Source: Acholeplasma sp. OttesenSCG-928-E16 (GTDB lineage: Bacteria > Bacillota_I > Bacilli_A > Acholeplasmatales > Acholeplasmataceae). From it: 64,000 bases of DNA. Where the stretch lies: NCBI GenBank assembly GCA_030266845.1, contig JAJDIT010000002.1:96139-160138 (forward strand), given 5' to 3'. The translations under genes and the position numbers were made by a program. Below are positions 26,365 through 37,697 of this stretch, piece after piece (positions within the stretch are counted from its first letter, which is position 1; each line of letters opens with the position of its first letter). Under the pieces are notes generated by a model that did not search any database, had not been told where the DNA came from, and was given only the letters and a program-made list of their open reading frames with translations.

Positions 26365-27237
26365 ATGGCAAAGTTTAAAATTATTACAGACTCAAGTGCG
26401 AATCTAACTGATGAAATTATCAACAAATACCAAATCCCTATTTTGTCACTTTCTTTTATTGTTAATGATGTAGCATACAAAAGCTATGAAAACGGTAGGG
26501 TCACTGAACTTAAAATGTATTATGAAATGATGCGAGAAAAAGAACACGTATCCACATCTTGTGTAAATGGCGATGAAGCTTATACGATTTGTAACAAAAT
26601 ATTAAAAGATGGTGAGGACATTTTATATATTGGTTTTTCATCAAAATTGAGCAATACTTATAATGTGGTTCGTCTTGAACTAGAATCACTTCAAAAGAAA
26701 TATCCAGATCGGAAAATATTATATATCGACTCACTAGCTGCTTCTTTAGGGCAAGGAATGATTGTTGCAACTGCATGCCAAATGCGGGAGTCTGGTAAGA
26801 CGATTGATGAAATTTATATCTGGGTTGAAAAAAATAAACTAAAAGCATGTCACTTATTTACTGTTAACACCTTGTATCATCTATTAAAGGGAGGCAGAGT
26901 AAATAAAGTAAGTTACTTAATATCAAATGTATTAGATATCAAACCAATAATGCATGTTGATATGGAAGGACGTTTAATTGCGATTGGAAAAACGATTGGT
27001 AGGAAAAGATCATTAAACAATCTGGTTGATCGTTTGGTTGATTCAATTTTAAATCCAGAGGAACAAACTATTTATATTTCACACGGTGATTCCTTAGAGG
27101 ACGCTTTATATTGCAAAAAAAGAATTAGTGAAAGAATTAATGTTAAAGACTTTGTTATAAACTATGTTGATTTAGTTGTTGGAGCACATTCCGGGCCAGG
27201 AACAATAGCTATCTTCTACTATGGTGAACATAGATAA
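26365..27237 (+). CDS. DegV family fatty-acid-binding protein
   Basis: 290 residues. DegV/FakB motifs ITDSSANLTDE, a CSxxN-like patch HVSTSCVNGDEAY, and the C-terminal GAHSGPGTIAIFY. FakB proteins present fatty acids to the kinase FakA for phosphorylation before entry into phospholipid synthesis; a FakA gene is not in the window. AAAGGAGG precedes the ATG. The stop overlaps the next start (TAATGA). Confidence 0.9.
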   Translation: MAKFKIITDSSANLTDEIINKYQIPILSLSFIVNDVAYKSYENGRVTELKMYYEMMREKEHVSTSCVNGDEAYTICNKILKDGEDILYIGFSSKLSNTYNVVRLELESLQKKYPDRKILYIDSLAASLGQGMIVATACQMRESGKTIDEIYIWVEKNKLKACHLFTVNTLYHLLKGGRVNKVSYLISNVLDIKPIMHVDMEGRLIAIGKTIGRKRSLNNLVDRLVDSILNPEEQTIYISHGDSLEDALYCKKRISERINVKDFVINYVDLVVGAHSGPGTIAIFYYGEHR

Positions 27238-27929
27238 TGAATAACTCTGTAAAACTAAATACTATAATTGATGAAAATAAAGTAGTAAAAAAGAGATATT
27301 CCAATAAAGAGGAGAATATGAATACAATTTCTCATATTATTGGAGCAATCTTCGGCTTTGTTGTTTTAATCATGTGCTTAATTAAATCTTCTAAGGCTTT
27401 TAATACTTTGGGAATAATTTCCTCTATCATTTATGGACTCTCTGTAATCTTGTTATATTCTTGTTCTAGTTATTATCATGGATTAAAAAACGAGAGACTA
27501 AAAAGAATTTTTAGAGTATTTGATCATTGTTCAATATACGTTTTAATTGCTGGGACATACACTCCTGTTGCCTTGAGTGGCATGCTAGAAACTCATTTTA
27601 CTTCGGCAATCATTATGCTTTTACTTGTATGGAGTCTAGCTATTATTGCGATTATACTAAATGCCATCAGTATTGAAAAATTCAAAATAGTATCGATGGT
27701 CTTGAATTTGCTAATTGGCTGGATGGCAATATTCTTCTTATTTGATGTTATAAATGCGATTAGCTTTGCTGGTTTCATGTATATAATATCGGGAGGAATT
27801 ATCTATACTCTAGGAGCGGTTCTATATGGAATCGGTAGAAAGAAACAATATTTTCATTTTATTTTTCATATATTCTGCTTACTTGGAACATTAGTTCACT
27901 TTATTGGAATATATCAATTTTGTCTATAA
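27237..27929 (+). CDS. Hemolysin III / PAQR-type membrane protein
   Basis: 230 residues, seven predicted transmembrane helices. Family motifs: HIIGAIFGF, YSCSSYYHGL with the conserved Ser/His, FDHCSIYVLIAGTYTPVAL, and HFIFHIFCLLGTLVHF. The bacterial members are probably metal-dependent membrane hydrolases acting on lipids; haemolysis is not implied. Co-transcribed with degV, which would give two lipid-related genes one promoter. Confidence 0.88.
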   Translation: MNNSVKLNTIIDENKVVKKRYSNKEENMNTISHIIGAIFGFVVLIMCLIKSSKAFNTLGIISSIIYGLSVILLYSCSSYYHGLKNERLKRIFRVFDHCSIYVLIAGTYTPVALSGMLETHFTSAIIMLLLVWSLAIIAIILNAISIEKFKIVSMVLNLLIGWMAIFFLFDVINAISFAGFMYIISGGIIYTLGAVLYGIGRKKQYFHFIFHIFCLLGTLVHFIGIYQFCL

Positions 27930-27934
27930 TCTAT

Positions 27935-27962
27935 AAAAAAATAGGATTTCTCCTATTTTTTT
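27935..27962. terminator. Bidirectional terminator between hlyIII and dnaJ
   Basis: Stem ATAGGA/TCCTAT with loop TTTC, preceded by seven A and followed by seven T, between convergent genes. Confidence 0.85.
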
Positions 27963-29088
27963 ATTTTGACTTAAATAAGTCCTTAAATTTTTCCCAACCA
28001 TTCTTCTTTTCTTTTGCTTGAAGTTGATCCAGTTTCTCATATAGAGCTTTTTCTTCTGCTGAAAGGTTCTTTGGTGTTTTTATGGTTATCTCGACAATTT
28101 GACTTCCTTTTTTACCTGTTTTAACATGGGCAATCCCCTTGTCTTTCATTTTAAGAAGGGTTTGCGGGTCAGTTCCAGCCGGAATTTTTAAAGAAACATC
28201 GCCATAAATTGTTGGAACATCAACGGTTGTCCCTAATGCCGCTTGTGCAGAAGTAATTGGAACTTCCAAGTAAATGTCGGTGCCTTTTCTCCTAAATACT
28301 TTATGAGGTCTAACCCTAAAGGTAATAAATAGATCCCCATTTTCACCGCCTCGGTAGCCACCATTGCCATATGATGCAACCCTAAGTGTCATGTTATCAT
28401 CAACACCTGCTGGAATATTGACATCTACTTTTTTGGTCGTTCTCACGCGACCTGCTCCGTTACACGAACTACACTTATTCTTAATGATCTTACCTTTACC
28501 ACCGCATTTTGGACACACTTGTTGGGTTCTCATAGTTCCTAAAATGGTTCTTTGTTCAACATTAATATATCCAGAGCCATGACATCTATCACAGATTTCA
28601 ACGTCCTTAGGATTTTCGGCTCCTGTTCCATTACATTTGTGGCAATTCTCTTCAACAGTGACTTCGATTGTCTTTTTAGTTCCTAATGCTGCTTCCATGA
28701 AATCGATAGTCATACTTTTTTCTAAATCTTCACCACGCTGTGGACCATTTGGATTAGCTCTTTGCTTTTGTCCGCCACCGAAAAAGGATGAGAAGATATC
28801 CTCAAACCCTCCAAAGCCTTGTGAACCGCCAAAACCACCAAAACCCTGTGAACCATTATTAAAATTGCTTGATGCGTGTCCATATTGGTCATACATCTCT
28901 TTTTTACTAGGATCTGATAATGTATCATACGCTTCTTGAACTTCTTTGAATTTTTTTTCTGCGTCTTTTTCAGTAGAAACGTCAGGATGATATTTTTTAG
29001 CTAAAGAACGATACGATTTTTTAATTTCCTCATCTGAAGCCCCTTTTTTTAAACCAAGGACCTCATAATAATCTCTTTTATCTGCCAT
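27961..29088 (-). CDS. dnaJ: Chaperone DnaJ
   Basis: 375 residues. J domain with HPD ([12 protein letters not shown]), Gly/Phe-rich linker, four CxxCxGxG zinc repeats ([32 protein letters not shown]) and the two C-terminal beta domains. Stimulates DnaK ATPase. Last gene of the hrcA-grpE-dnaK-dnaJ order. Confidence 0.97.
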   Translation of the reverse strand: MADKRDYYEVLGLKKGASDEEIKKSYRSLAKKYHPDVSTEKDAEKKFKEVQEAYDTLSDPSKKEMYDQYGHASSNFNNGSQGFGGFGGSQGFGGFEDIFSSFFGGGQKQRANPNGPQRGEDLEKSMTIDFMEAALGTKKTIEVTVEENCHKCNGTGAENPKDVEICDRCHGSGYINVEQRTILGTMRTQQVCPKCGGKGKIIKNKCSSCNGAGRVRTTKKVDVNIPAGVDDNMTLRVASYGNGGYRGGENGDLFITFRVRPHKVFRRKGTDIYLEVPITSAQAALGTTVDVPTIYGDVSLKIPAGTDPQTLLKMKDKGIAHVKTGKKGSQIVEITIKTPKNLSAEEKALYEKLDQLQAKEKKNGWEKFKDLFKSK

Positions 29089-29107
29089 ACTAACTCCTAT
29101 TTAGTAA

Positions 29108-29130
29108 GATAAAGGGACAAGCCCTTTATC
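29108..29130 (-). other. Hairpin between dnaK and dnaJ
   Basis: GATAAAGGG (29108-29116) pairs with CCCTTTATC (29122-29130). On the transcribed minus strand no U run follows, so it is more likely an mRNA processing or stability element that sets the dnaK/dnaJ ratio than a terminator. Confidence 0.5.
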
Positions 29131-29148
29131 TATTTTTTTGTTGCATTA

Positions 29149-31543
<2,395 letters not shown>

Positions 31544-31552
31544 TCTTTCACC

Positions 31553-32566
31553 TTACTTTCTATATAATTTACCTAAATGAGTAGCTATATACTCTAATAG
31601 TGGTATCACTTTCTTGTATTCCATTCTTCTAGGGCCAACAACCGCTATCGTACCGGAGTCATCATCATTTATTTTATATGGTATTGAAATAACAGTGTAA
31701 TCTTCATATGGCATTAATCTCATGTCATTTCCAAACTTAATTGATAAATCAGAGTCATCCAATACTACATTAAGTAAATCTCTTCTATCAAACATATCGA
31801 CAAGTTTTCTAACAGCTGAGACATTATGGAATTCTGGTTGATCTAAGACATTTGATACTCCTGATAAGTAAAAGTTATCTCTGGTAAATCTAGCAAATGC
31901 ATCTATAAATGATTCGATGATTTTTTCTTGGTATTGCATTAAATTTGCAACTTCTTTTCTAGAGTATTCCAACTCTAAAATCCGCTTTGCTTCCCCGACT
32001 GTTCTTCCCTGGAATAGATCACTAATTGTTTTTACAACTTTTGAGATCTCAGCAATATTTGAACCTTTTTCGACATTGATGTTATTATGCATCACATTAC
32101 CTTTGTCTGTTACAATTAATACAACTGCCCTTGTTTCATCCATCGGAATGAAGTCTATTTTTTTTATTATATCTGTCTTTCCAGAAGGACCAATTGCAAC
32201 TGTGGCATAATTTGTTAACTCGCTAAGTAATTTTATAGCTTCTGTTGTTGCATCTTCAAAACGATTAGTTTTTCTGCTTAATATTTCATCAATAAGTGGA
32301 AAGCTTTCTAATACCTCAGAATCTCTTGTAACCAAATTCTCCACATAAAACTGATATCCCATCTTTGAAGGTATTCTTCCACTTGAGGTATGTGTTTTCT
32401 CTAAAAAACCTAAATTCTCAAGTTCTGCCATATCATATCTTAATGTTGCACTGGAAAAATCAAGATAAGGCAAACTTGTCAATTGTTTACTACCAACAGG
32501 AATTCCATCTTTTGAGTATAGTTCTATAATTGCTTTTAATATTAATTTTTGACGACTTGAAATCAT
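31553..32566 (-). CDS. hrcA: Heat-shock repressor HrcA
   Basis: 337 residues. Winged-helix N-terminus (LILKAIIELYSKDGIPVGSK) and the SSATLRYDMAELENLGFLEKTHTSSGRIPS segment typical of the family. It represses its own operon through the two CIRCE-like elements upstream. GAGGTAT precedes the ATG. Confidence 0.96.
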   Translation of the reverse strand: MISSRQKLILKAIIELYSKDGIPVGSKQLTSLPYLDFSSATLRYDMAELENLGFLEKTHTSSGRIPSKMGYQFYVENLVTRDSEVLESFPLIDEILSRKTNRFEDATTEAIKLLSELTNYATVAIGPSGKTDIIKKIDFIPMDETRAVVLIVTDKGNVMHNNINVEKGSNIAEISKVVKTISDLFQGRTVGEAKRILELEYSRKEVANLMQYQEKIIESFIDAFARFTRDNFYLSGVSNVLDQPEFHNVSAVRKLVDMFDRRDLLNVVLDDSDLSIKFGNDMRLMPYEDYTVISIPYKINDDDSGTIAVVGPRRMEYKKVIPLLEYIATHLGKLYRK

Positions 32567-32580
32567 AGCGATACCTCATC

Positions 32581-32607
32581 TTAGCACTCTTTGGGTTTCA
32601 GTGCCAA
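32581..32607. promoter_or_regulatory. CIRCE operator 1
   Basis: TTAGCACTC-N9-CAGTGCCAA, 16 of 18 arm bases as in the CIRCE consensus (second arm GAGTGCTAA). It lies between the -10 and the hrcA start. Confidence 0.88.
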
Positions 32608-32611
32608 TATC

Positions 32612-32640
32612 ATTATAGCGCATCGTTTTGGCAGTGTCAA
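32612..32640 (-). promoter_or_regulatory. Promoter of hrcA-grpE-dnaK-dnaJ
   Basis: Minus-strand TTGACA (32640-32635), 17-base spacer, TATAAT (32617-32612): consensus promoter held between two CIRCE elements, the upstream one covering the -35. Confidence 0.9.
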
Positions 32641-32654
32641 GAAAAAAGTGCTAA
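32628..32654. promoter_or_regulatory. CIRCE-like operator 2, degenerate
   Basis: TTGGCAGTG-N9-AAGTGCTAA. One arm is near consensus (8 of 9), the other weak (6 of 9). It overlaps the -35, so HrcA bound to both sites would bracket the promoter. Confidence 0.65.
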
Positions 32655-32703
32655 TTTAATAAATTAGATTATTTACCATAATTTGCCAATTTTAAAAAAC
32701 AAT

Positions 32704-32730
32704 AAAAAAGCCACCGATAAACTCAGTGGC
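32704..32730 (-). terminator. Terminator after the four-helix membrane protein gene
   Basis: Minus-strand stem GCCAC/GTGGC extended by a G-U pair, followed by six U. Confidence 0.8.
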
Positions 32731-32756
32731 AATTAATGTTAATTCTAATATTACGT

Positions 32757-33194
32757 TTATTGTTTCAAAAGAATATTTGCACAAAATCCCATTGAACCCA
32801 AAATTGCTAAAATTCCGCATACGATTGGTCCAGCAGCAATTGTAGCATTTTCAACTCCAGCGACTAAAACTGCTGACAAAAACATAAATACTCCTCCAAC
32901 CAAGAAAGCTACTGCGGCTACAATCTTTAATATCTTAACGAATAAGTTGTCTTTTCCAGCTTCCATTGCAGCAATCCCAGAAGCAAAAATACCAATTATC
33001 ATTAAAATATAGCCAATCAAAGCCCCAACACTCAAATCGATTAATGCGCCGTATCCGAAAATTACTGTTTGTCCTGACAAGTGATCAACACCGATACTAG
33101 AAACCGATACCGCAGGCAAGGATAAATACATAATTAGTGATGTTCCTCCAAAGAATACTCCCAGTAAAGGCATCTTTTTTAATAATCCTTTCAT
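32757..33194 (-). CDS. Small four-helix membrane protein
   Basis: 145 residues, four hydrophobic helices with a Gly/Ala-rich character (LLGVFFGGTSLIMYL, LIGYILMIIGIFASGIAA, ILKIVAAVAFLVGG, AGPIVCGILAILGSMGF). No motif recognised. Single-gene unit with its own promoter and terminator. A perfect 17-base palindrome containing TCTAC-N5-GTAGA sits just after the predicted transcription start, so it is probably repressed by the same factor that reads the other two dyads. Confidence 0.7.
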   Translation of the reverse strand: MKGLLKKMPLLGVFFGGTSLIMYLSLPAVSVSSIGVDHLSGQTVIFGYGALIDLSVGALIGYILMIIGIFASGIAAMEAGKDNLFVKILKIVAAVAFLVGGVFMFLSAVLVAGVENATIAAGPIVCGILAILGSMGFCANILLKQ

Positions 33195-33223
33195 GACCCG
33201 TCCTCCTTTCTTGAAATTAACTT

Positions 33224-33238
33224 TCTACTTTAAGTAGA
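33224..33238. promoter_or_regulatory. Candidate operator TCTAC-N5-GTAGA, copy 2
   Basis: TTCTACTTTAAGTAGAA (33223-33239) is a perfect odd palindrome. It starts about six bases after the expected transcription start of the membrane-protein gene, a repressor position. Confidence 0.6.
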
Positions 33239-33250
33239 ATCCTATTATTT

Positions 33251-33279
33251 AGTTTACTATAAACTCATTTTTTAGTCAA
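33251..33279 (-). promoter_or_regulatory. Promoter of the four-helix membrane protein gene
   Basis: Minus-strand TTGACT (33279-33274), 17-base spacer, TAAACT (33256-33251). Confidence 0.6.
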
Positions 33280-33283
33280 CAAT

Positions 33284-33907
33284 CTATTTCCTTTGTTGCT
33301 TCTTCCATTTTAGATAATAATCATTGCATTTTTTCTCATCCCTAATCGTTGTACTAGGCCCATGACCAGGAAACACATTGGTCCTTGGATCTAACTCATC
33401 GATTAGTCTAACTACCGATCTTTTTAAATCAAATAAACTTCCACTATAAAAATCATACCTTCCAACTCCGTTTTTAAACAAAGTATCACCAGATATTAAT
33501 ATATCGTTACATAAAAATGACAAAGATCCTCTTGTATGCCCTGGGGTATGATAGACTCTTATTTTATAATCACCAAGTGGCAATTCATCCTGATCTTCTA
33601 TAAACCTAAGATCCAATTCTTTTCTAAGATATGGTCTATTAATCTTATAACTATTAAATCCATTCCAATCATCTTCAAAAAGGATATTAGCATCTTCCCT
33701 ATGTAAAAAAATTGGGACCAAGAATCGGTTTATAAGCATCGTATGATCAAAATGAGCGTGCGTTAATAAAATCCCCAATATTTCTTTGCTACCAACTTTT
33801 TCAATAATTGTTTCATAGTCGTCACTAGGATCTACGATATAACAAACATTAAAACGGGTTAAGATATATGTATTTGAAAACATGTTGTCTCTGATTATTT
33901 TTATCAT
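33284..33907 (-). CDS. MBL-fold metal-dependent hydrolase (glyoxalase II-like)
   Basis: 207 residues. Zinc motif THAHFDHTM, a second His in YHTPGHTRGSL, Asp in ISGDTLFKNGVG, and VFPGHGPSTT. Glyoxalase-II-like in length and motifs, but the thioester substrate is unknown. It follows rpmG after a terminator, with GAGGG before the ATG. Confidence 0.88.
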   Translation of the reverse strand: MIKIIRDNMFSNTYILTRFNVCYIVDPSDDYETIIEKVGSKEILGILLTHAHFDHTMLINRFLVPIFLHREDANILFEDDWNGFNSYKINRPYLRKELDLRFIEDQDELPLGDYKIRVYHTPGHTRGSLSFLCNDILISGDTLFKNGVGRYDFYSGSLFDLKRSVVRLIDELDPRTNVFPGHGPSTTIRDEKKCNDYYLKWKKQQRK

Positions 33908-33924
33908 TCTTTCCCTCTATTAAA

Positions 33925-33952
33925 CAAAAAAGCCTATAGAATTCTATATGCT
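33925..33952 (-). terminator. Terminator after rpmG
   Basis: Minus-strand near-perfect hairpin AGCATATAGA-ATTCTATAGGCT with six U following. The MBL gene beyond it would be reached by read-through. Confidence 0.75.
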
Positions 33953-33964
33953 TTGATTTGTTTT

Positions 33965-34114
33965 TTATTTCTTTTCTTTATGCACTGTGTGTTTTCTTTC
34001 GTGTGGGCAATATTTCTTCATTTCTAATCTATCAGGCGTCGCCTTCTTATTTTTGTCTGTATAATAATTTTCATTTCCACATGAAGTACAAACTAATCTT
34101 ACAAAATCACGCAT
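33965..34114 (-). CDS. rpmG: 50S ribosomal protein L33
   Basis: 49 residues: [19 protein letters not shown], a Lys-rich middle, then [17 protein letters not shown]. It keeps the CxxC pair and a third Cys followed by PH instead of the usual CPxC, so zinc binding may use a His. GGAGGG precedes the ATG. Length and sequence match bacterial L33. Confidence 0.93.
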   Translation of the reverse strand: MRDFVRLVCTSCGNENYYTDKNKKATPDRLEMKKYCPHERKHTVHKEKK

Positions 34115-34210
34115 TCTATCCCTCCAAACGTCCAATTCATTATAACAAAAAGATTTTCAATAATCAACATTTTTTAAATTGTTTTATAGTATAATAATTG
34201 TGGTGATTCT

Positions 34211-35248
34211 ATGTATTTAAGACAAAACACAAAAAGTGTTCAGGTTAGAGACTTAAAATTAGGTGGCAATAATAACATCTATGTCCAAAGTATGACAAAT
34301 ACTAAGACAAAGGATGTTTTTTCAACTATTAAGCAAATTAAAGAGCTGACTGAGGCTGGTTGCGAGATCGTTCGTTTAGCTATTTTAGATTTTGAAGATG
34401 CTTATGCAATTAAGCAAATCAAAGAAAGCACTTCTATTCCATTGGTTGCTGATATTCATTTTGATTATAAATTGGCAATTGCGGCAATTAATGCCGGGGT
34501 AGATAAAATAAGGTTAAATCCAGGCAATATTAAATCTGAAAAAAACATAAGAGAAGTTGTTGAATTATGTAAAGAAAAAAAGGTTCCAATTAGAATTGGG
34601 GTCAATAGCGGTTCGCTGCCGAATTTGATGAGTCCTACTGTAGAAAACATGATTGCTGCATGCAAAATTCATGTAGATATTTTAGAAGCTCTCGATTTTC
34701 ATGACATTGTCATCTCATTAAAGTCTTCCGATCCAAAATTAATGATTGAAGTATACCAAGAAGCCTCAAAGATATTTCCTTATCCACTTCATCTTGGTGT
34801 AACTGAAGCAGGACCAATGATATCAGGGACCGTTAAAAATACATTAGGGATTGGGTCATTACTAGCATCTGGAATCGGAAACACCATAAGAGTGTCATTG
34901 ACAGCAGATCCAGTATTAGAGGTAAAAGTAGCTTTGGAAATATTAAGAAGCCTTGGTTTAAGAAATAATCTTCCAAATTTAATTAGTTGTCCTACTTGTG
35001 GAAGAATTGAATATGATTTATTTAGCTTGGTAGATAGAGTAAGTGATTATCTAAGAAAAGTAGAAAAAAACATATCAATTGCGGTAATGGGATGTCGTGT
35101 CAATGGCCCCGGTGAAGCGAGTCATGCCGATATAGGGGTTGCTGGAGGTAATAAAGAGGGCATTATTTTTAGAAAAGGAAAAGTGGTTAAGATTGTTAAA
35201 GAAGAAAACCTTTATGAGGAACTAATAAAAGAGATTGATAAATTCTAA
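34211..35248 (+). CDS. ispG: 4-hydroxy-3-methylbut-2-enyl diphosphate synthase IspG
   Basis: 345 residues. TIM-barrel first half (VQSMTNTKTKDV, GINSGSL-like GVNSGSLP) and the C-terminal iron-sulfur domain with CPTCGR and MGCRVNGPGE cysteines. Converts MEcPP to HMBPP in the MEP isoprenoid pathway, so this organism makes isoprenoids that way. A TATAAT at 34189 leaves a leader of about ten bases with a weak GGTGATT. Confidence 0.95.
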   Translation: MYLRQNTKSVQVRDLKLGGNNNIYVQSMTNTKTKDVFSTIKQIKELTEAGCEIVRLAILDFEDAYAIKQIKESTSIPLVADIHFDYKLAIAAINAGVDKIRLNPGNIKSEKNIREVVELCKEKKVPIRIGVNSGSLPNLMSPTVENMIAACKIHVDILEALDFHDIVISLKSSDPKLMIEVYQEASKIFPYPLHLGVTEAGPMISGTVKNTLGIGSLLASGIGNTIRVSLTADPVLEVKVALEILRSLGLRNNLPNLISCPTCGRIEYDLFSLVDRVSDYLRKVEKNISIAVMGCRVNGPGEASHADIGVAGGNKEGIIFRKGKVVKIVKEENLYEELIKEIDKF

Positions 35249-35270
35249 AAGGGAGCAAATCCCTTTTTTT
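35247..35270 (+). terminator. Terminator after ispG
   Basis: AAAAGGGA-GCAAA-TCCCTTTTTTT directly on the stop codon of ispG. Confidence 0.8.
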
Positions 35271-35285
35271 GTACTTTTTTCAAAT

Positions 35286-35308
35286 AAAAAAGGGCTATTT
35301 TTAGCCCT
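35286..35308 (-). terminator. Terminator after the Rph-like gene
   Basis: Minus-strand AGGGCTA-AAAA-TAGCCCT followed by six U; the stem includes the stop codon. Confidence 0.8.
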
Positions 35309-37697
35309 AATCTACAACATCTCCTAAAATTGTTACTTTGCCGGTTGTACCGTTGATATTAATTCTATCACCTGTTTTTATATAACGTGTCGCATTATCT
35401 ACATTGACAACCAGCGGCAAAGCATATTCTCTAGCTACTACTGCACCGTGCGATAAAGCGGAACCAACCTCAGTAACTAATCCCTTTATTACACTATAAT
35501 ATGGCGACCATCCAATATCAGTAAATGCCGCTACCATTATTTCTCCTTCTTTGAGCTTTTTAGCATCAGCAACGCTATTAACAACTCTCGCCACTCCATT
35601 TACTTCTCCTCTGCTAATAGGAACTCCATTTAATACAGTTCCTTTTTCTAACGAAACATCATTAAAGACAACAGGTATTGGCTTTCCTACATAAACATCA
35701 TTATATTTAATCTCTTTTTGTTCATTGAAAATCTTTCTTCTTTGGAAGGCTTTTTTTACTAATTTGCTATCAGAATCGGCAATTAATGTTCCTATTTCCT
35801 CGTGAGTTAAAAAATAAATCAAATCAGTATCAGGTAATATTTTATTTGAAACTAAAATCTCTGCTAGCTTTGAATATGCCTCTTTAAATTTATCACAGGC
35901 TCTAACGAATCTAGATTTAGTATATTCTCTATTAAAGACACCCTGTCTTGATTGCTTAACAAGAAAAGCAATTCCCTTTTTAATGCCAAATTTCTTATTG
36001 TTAGTTATTTCTTTTATTTTTTCATTAATATCAAATTGACTTTTTTTCTCCTCTTGGGCTCCGGTTCTCATGACAGTTAGAATATTATCCATTAAACCAT
36101 CAAGATCATTTTGCCAAGATTTATTTCGCATTTCCGCCTCTCTAATTGCTCGGTGTCCATGTCTTTTTATAAATGCGTTGTAATTATCCTTTACAATCCC
36201 ATTATCTTTATTGATATATTCCAATAACTCTTCATTTGTATAATTTATTGCCTCACTATTTGCCATGAGAATACTTTTAGCAACCCTTCTCATTGATCTT
36301 AAGATATCTACCGATTCAATTCCATCAATGTTTTCTAATAGTGAAGCGATTACTCCCCTTGTTTCTTCTAGCGTATCATAATAATCATTAAGGATAAAAA
36401 GTAAAGCACTACTCATAGCTCCAGAATGGGCGCTAGTTTTATAATGTAATAATGTTGCATAGTTTAGATTTTTTATATTATCATCGATGTTTTTATAAAA
36501 TAATAGCGGATTATCATCATATTTGATATTCATCCTATCCATTAACTTATCAATTTGCTTCATTGCTTTTTTTCTAGATAAAATAAATTTGAAATATTTT
36601 GCCATATTAAATACTCTTTTTATCTTCTTTTCCATCTTCCATGGTGATGGTGGAGTGTTTAATTGCTTACCGCAAATACTCGCCTCAACTGATTCTTTAT
36701 TTGCCCCAATAATCGTTGATGCCATTTTATAAATGGTTGTTAGATTAAAAAATAAATGATTGCTAAAGCTTGTTACACAACATCCAGGTTTTGTATCTTC
36801 AAAACTTTTAAATGCTCCTGCGCTAACCAACATTCTCCTAAGCCCTTCATCAATTGCCATAACCGAGGTAGATAATGAAAGAGGAGTAACGGCACCTGGC
36901 AACATTTCTCCAATATTACAAGTTGTAAAAACATCGTTTTCGCTATTATAAATAGTACAATCTAGTTCATCAATGGTCGCATCATCTAGATTAGTTATCG
37001 GCCGAGCTTGCAAAAAAACTAAATTGTCATCTTTTGTTATCGCCCATTCTAAATCTAATTCGATATCAAATATATTTTTCGCTTTTTTTGCATTTATCGC
37101 GATATTTGTAACACTTTCATAGCTAAGACAGCCAGATCCTGTAATTTTATTGATGTTAAGATTAACTTCATAACTACTTGATTTTGCATTTCCTGATACT
37201 AGTGACTCTCCCAATCCTTCAACTGCCTCGATTAGAAAATTGCGTTCCTTTGATACTGGGTTAACAGTAAAACAAACACCGGCATATTTAGCATCAATCA
37301 TATCTTGGATCACGATATTCATAACGTGTGTTTGCTTATCTAGAAAATTGCTTTGATATGTGGAGGCTCTTTCACTATCTAGTGATTCAATACATGAAAT
37401 CAGTGCTTTTTTTAGTTTTTCAACACCGTTAATATTTAAATAGCTTTCATATTGGCCGGCACTTGAAAACAAGCTGCCATCTTCGCTATTTGCTGATGAT
37501 CGAACAGCAACTTCCTTATATCCATTTTGTTCATAATAGCTTATTATTTCATCTATTTTATCGATGGATGCATTTATTACAACAAATCCCCTTGGAACAG
37601 TTATTCCGTTTTTGGCAAGAATTGAAAGACCTCTTGCCTTTCCTCCAACAAGATCATATAGTCGTTCATCTAAAGTTGCAAGATCTTTAATGTCCAT
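35307..37697 (-). CDS. PEP-synthase/rifampin-phosphotransferase-like dikinase
   Basis: 796 residues. ATP-grasp domain at the N-terminus (LVGGKARGLSILAKNGI, EVAVRSSANSEDGS, ITKDDNLVFLQARPI), a helical middle domain with RHGHRAIREAEMRNKSW, and a swivelling phosphohistidine domain with SALSHGAVVARE at the C-terminus. The order is that of rifampin phosphotransferase (Rph) and related PEP-synthase-like enzymes, which pass a phosphate from ATP through the His to a small molecule. It starts by TAATG overlap with the lipocalin-like gene. The substrate is unknown. Confidence 0.75.
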   Translation of the reverse strand: MDIKDLATLDERLYDLVGGKARGLSILAKNGITVPRGFVVINASIDKIDEIISYYEQNGYKEVAVRSSANSEDGSLFSSAGQYESYLNINGVEKLKKALISCIESLDSERASTYQSNFLDKQTHVMNIVIQDMIDAKYAGVCFTVNPVSKERNFLIEAVEGLGESLVSGNAKSSSYEVNLNINKITGSGCLSYESVTNIAINAKKAKNIFDIELDLEWAITKDDNLVFLQARPITNLDDATIDELDCTIYNSENDVFTTCNIGEMLPGAVTPLSLSTSVMAIDEGLRRMLVSAGAFKSFEDTKPGCCVTSFSNHLFFNLTTIYKMASTIIGANKESVEASICGKQLNTPPSPWKMEKKIKRVFNMAKYFKFILSRKKAMKQIDKLMDRMNIKYDDNPLLFYKNIDDNIKNLNYATLLHYKTSAHSGAMSSALLFILNDYYDTLEETRGVIASLLENIDGIESVDILRSMRRVAKSILMANSEAINYTNEELLEYINKDNGIVKDNYNAFIKRHGHRAIREAEMRNKSWQNDLDGLMDNILTVMRTGAQEEKKSQFDINEKIKEITNNKKFGIKKGIAFLVKQSRQGVFNREYTKSRFVRACDKFKEAYSKLAEILVSNKILPDTDLIYFLTHEEIGTLIADSDSKLVKKAFQRRKIFNEQKEIKYNDVYVGKPIPVVFNDVSLEKGTVLNGVPISRGEVNGVARVVNSVADAKKLKEGEIMVAAFTDIGWSPYYSVIKGLVTEVGSALSHGAVVAREYALPLVVNVDNATRYIKTGDRININGTTGKVTILGDVVD

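Noticed and set aside
28700..28940. Coding frames on the plus strand inside dnaJ
   Set aside because: They mirror the Gly/Phe-rich and zinc-repeat codons of dnaJ, lack ribosome binding sites, and have Cys/Pro-rich low-complexity translation.
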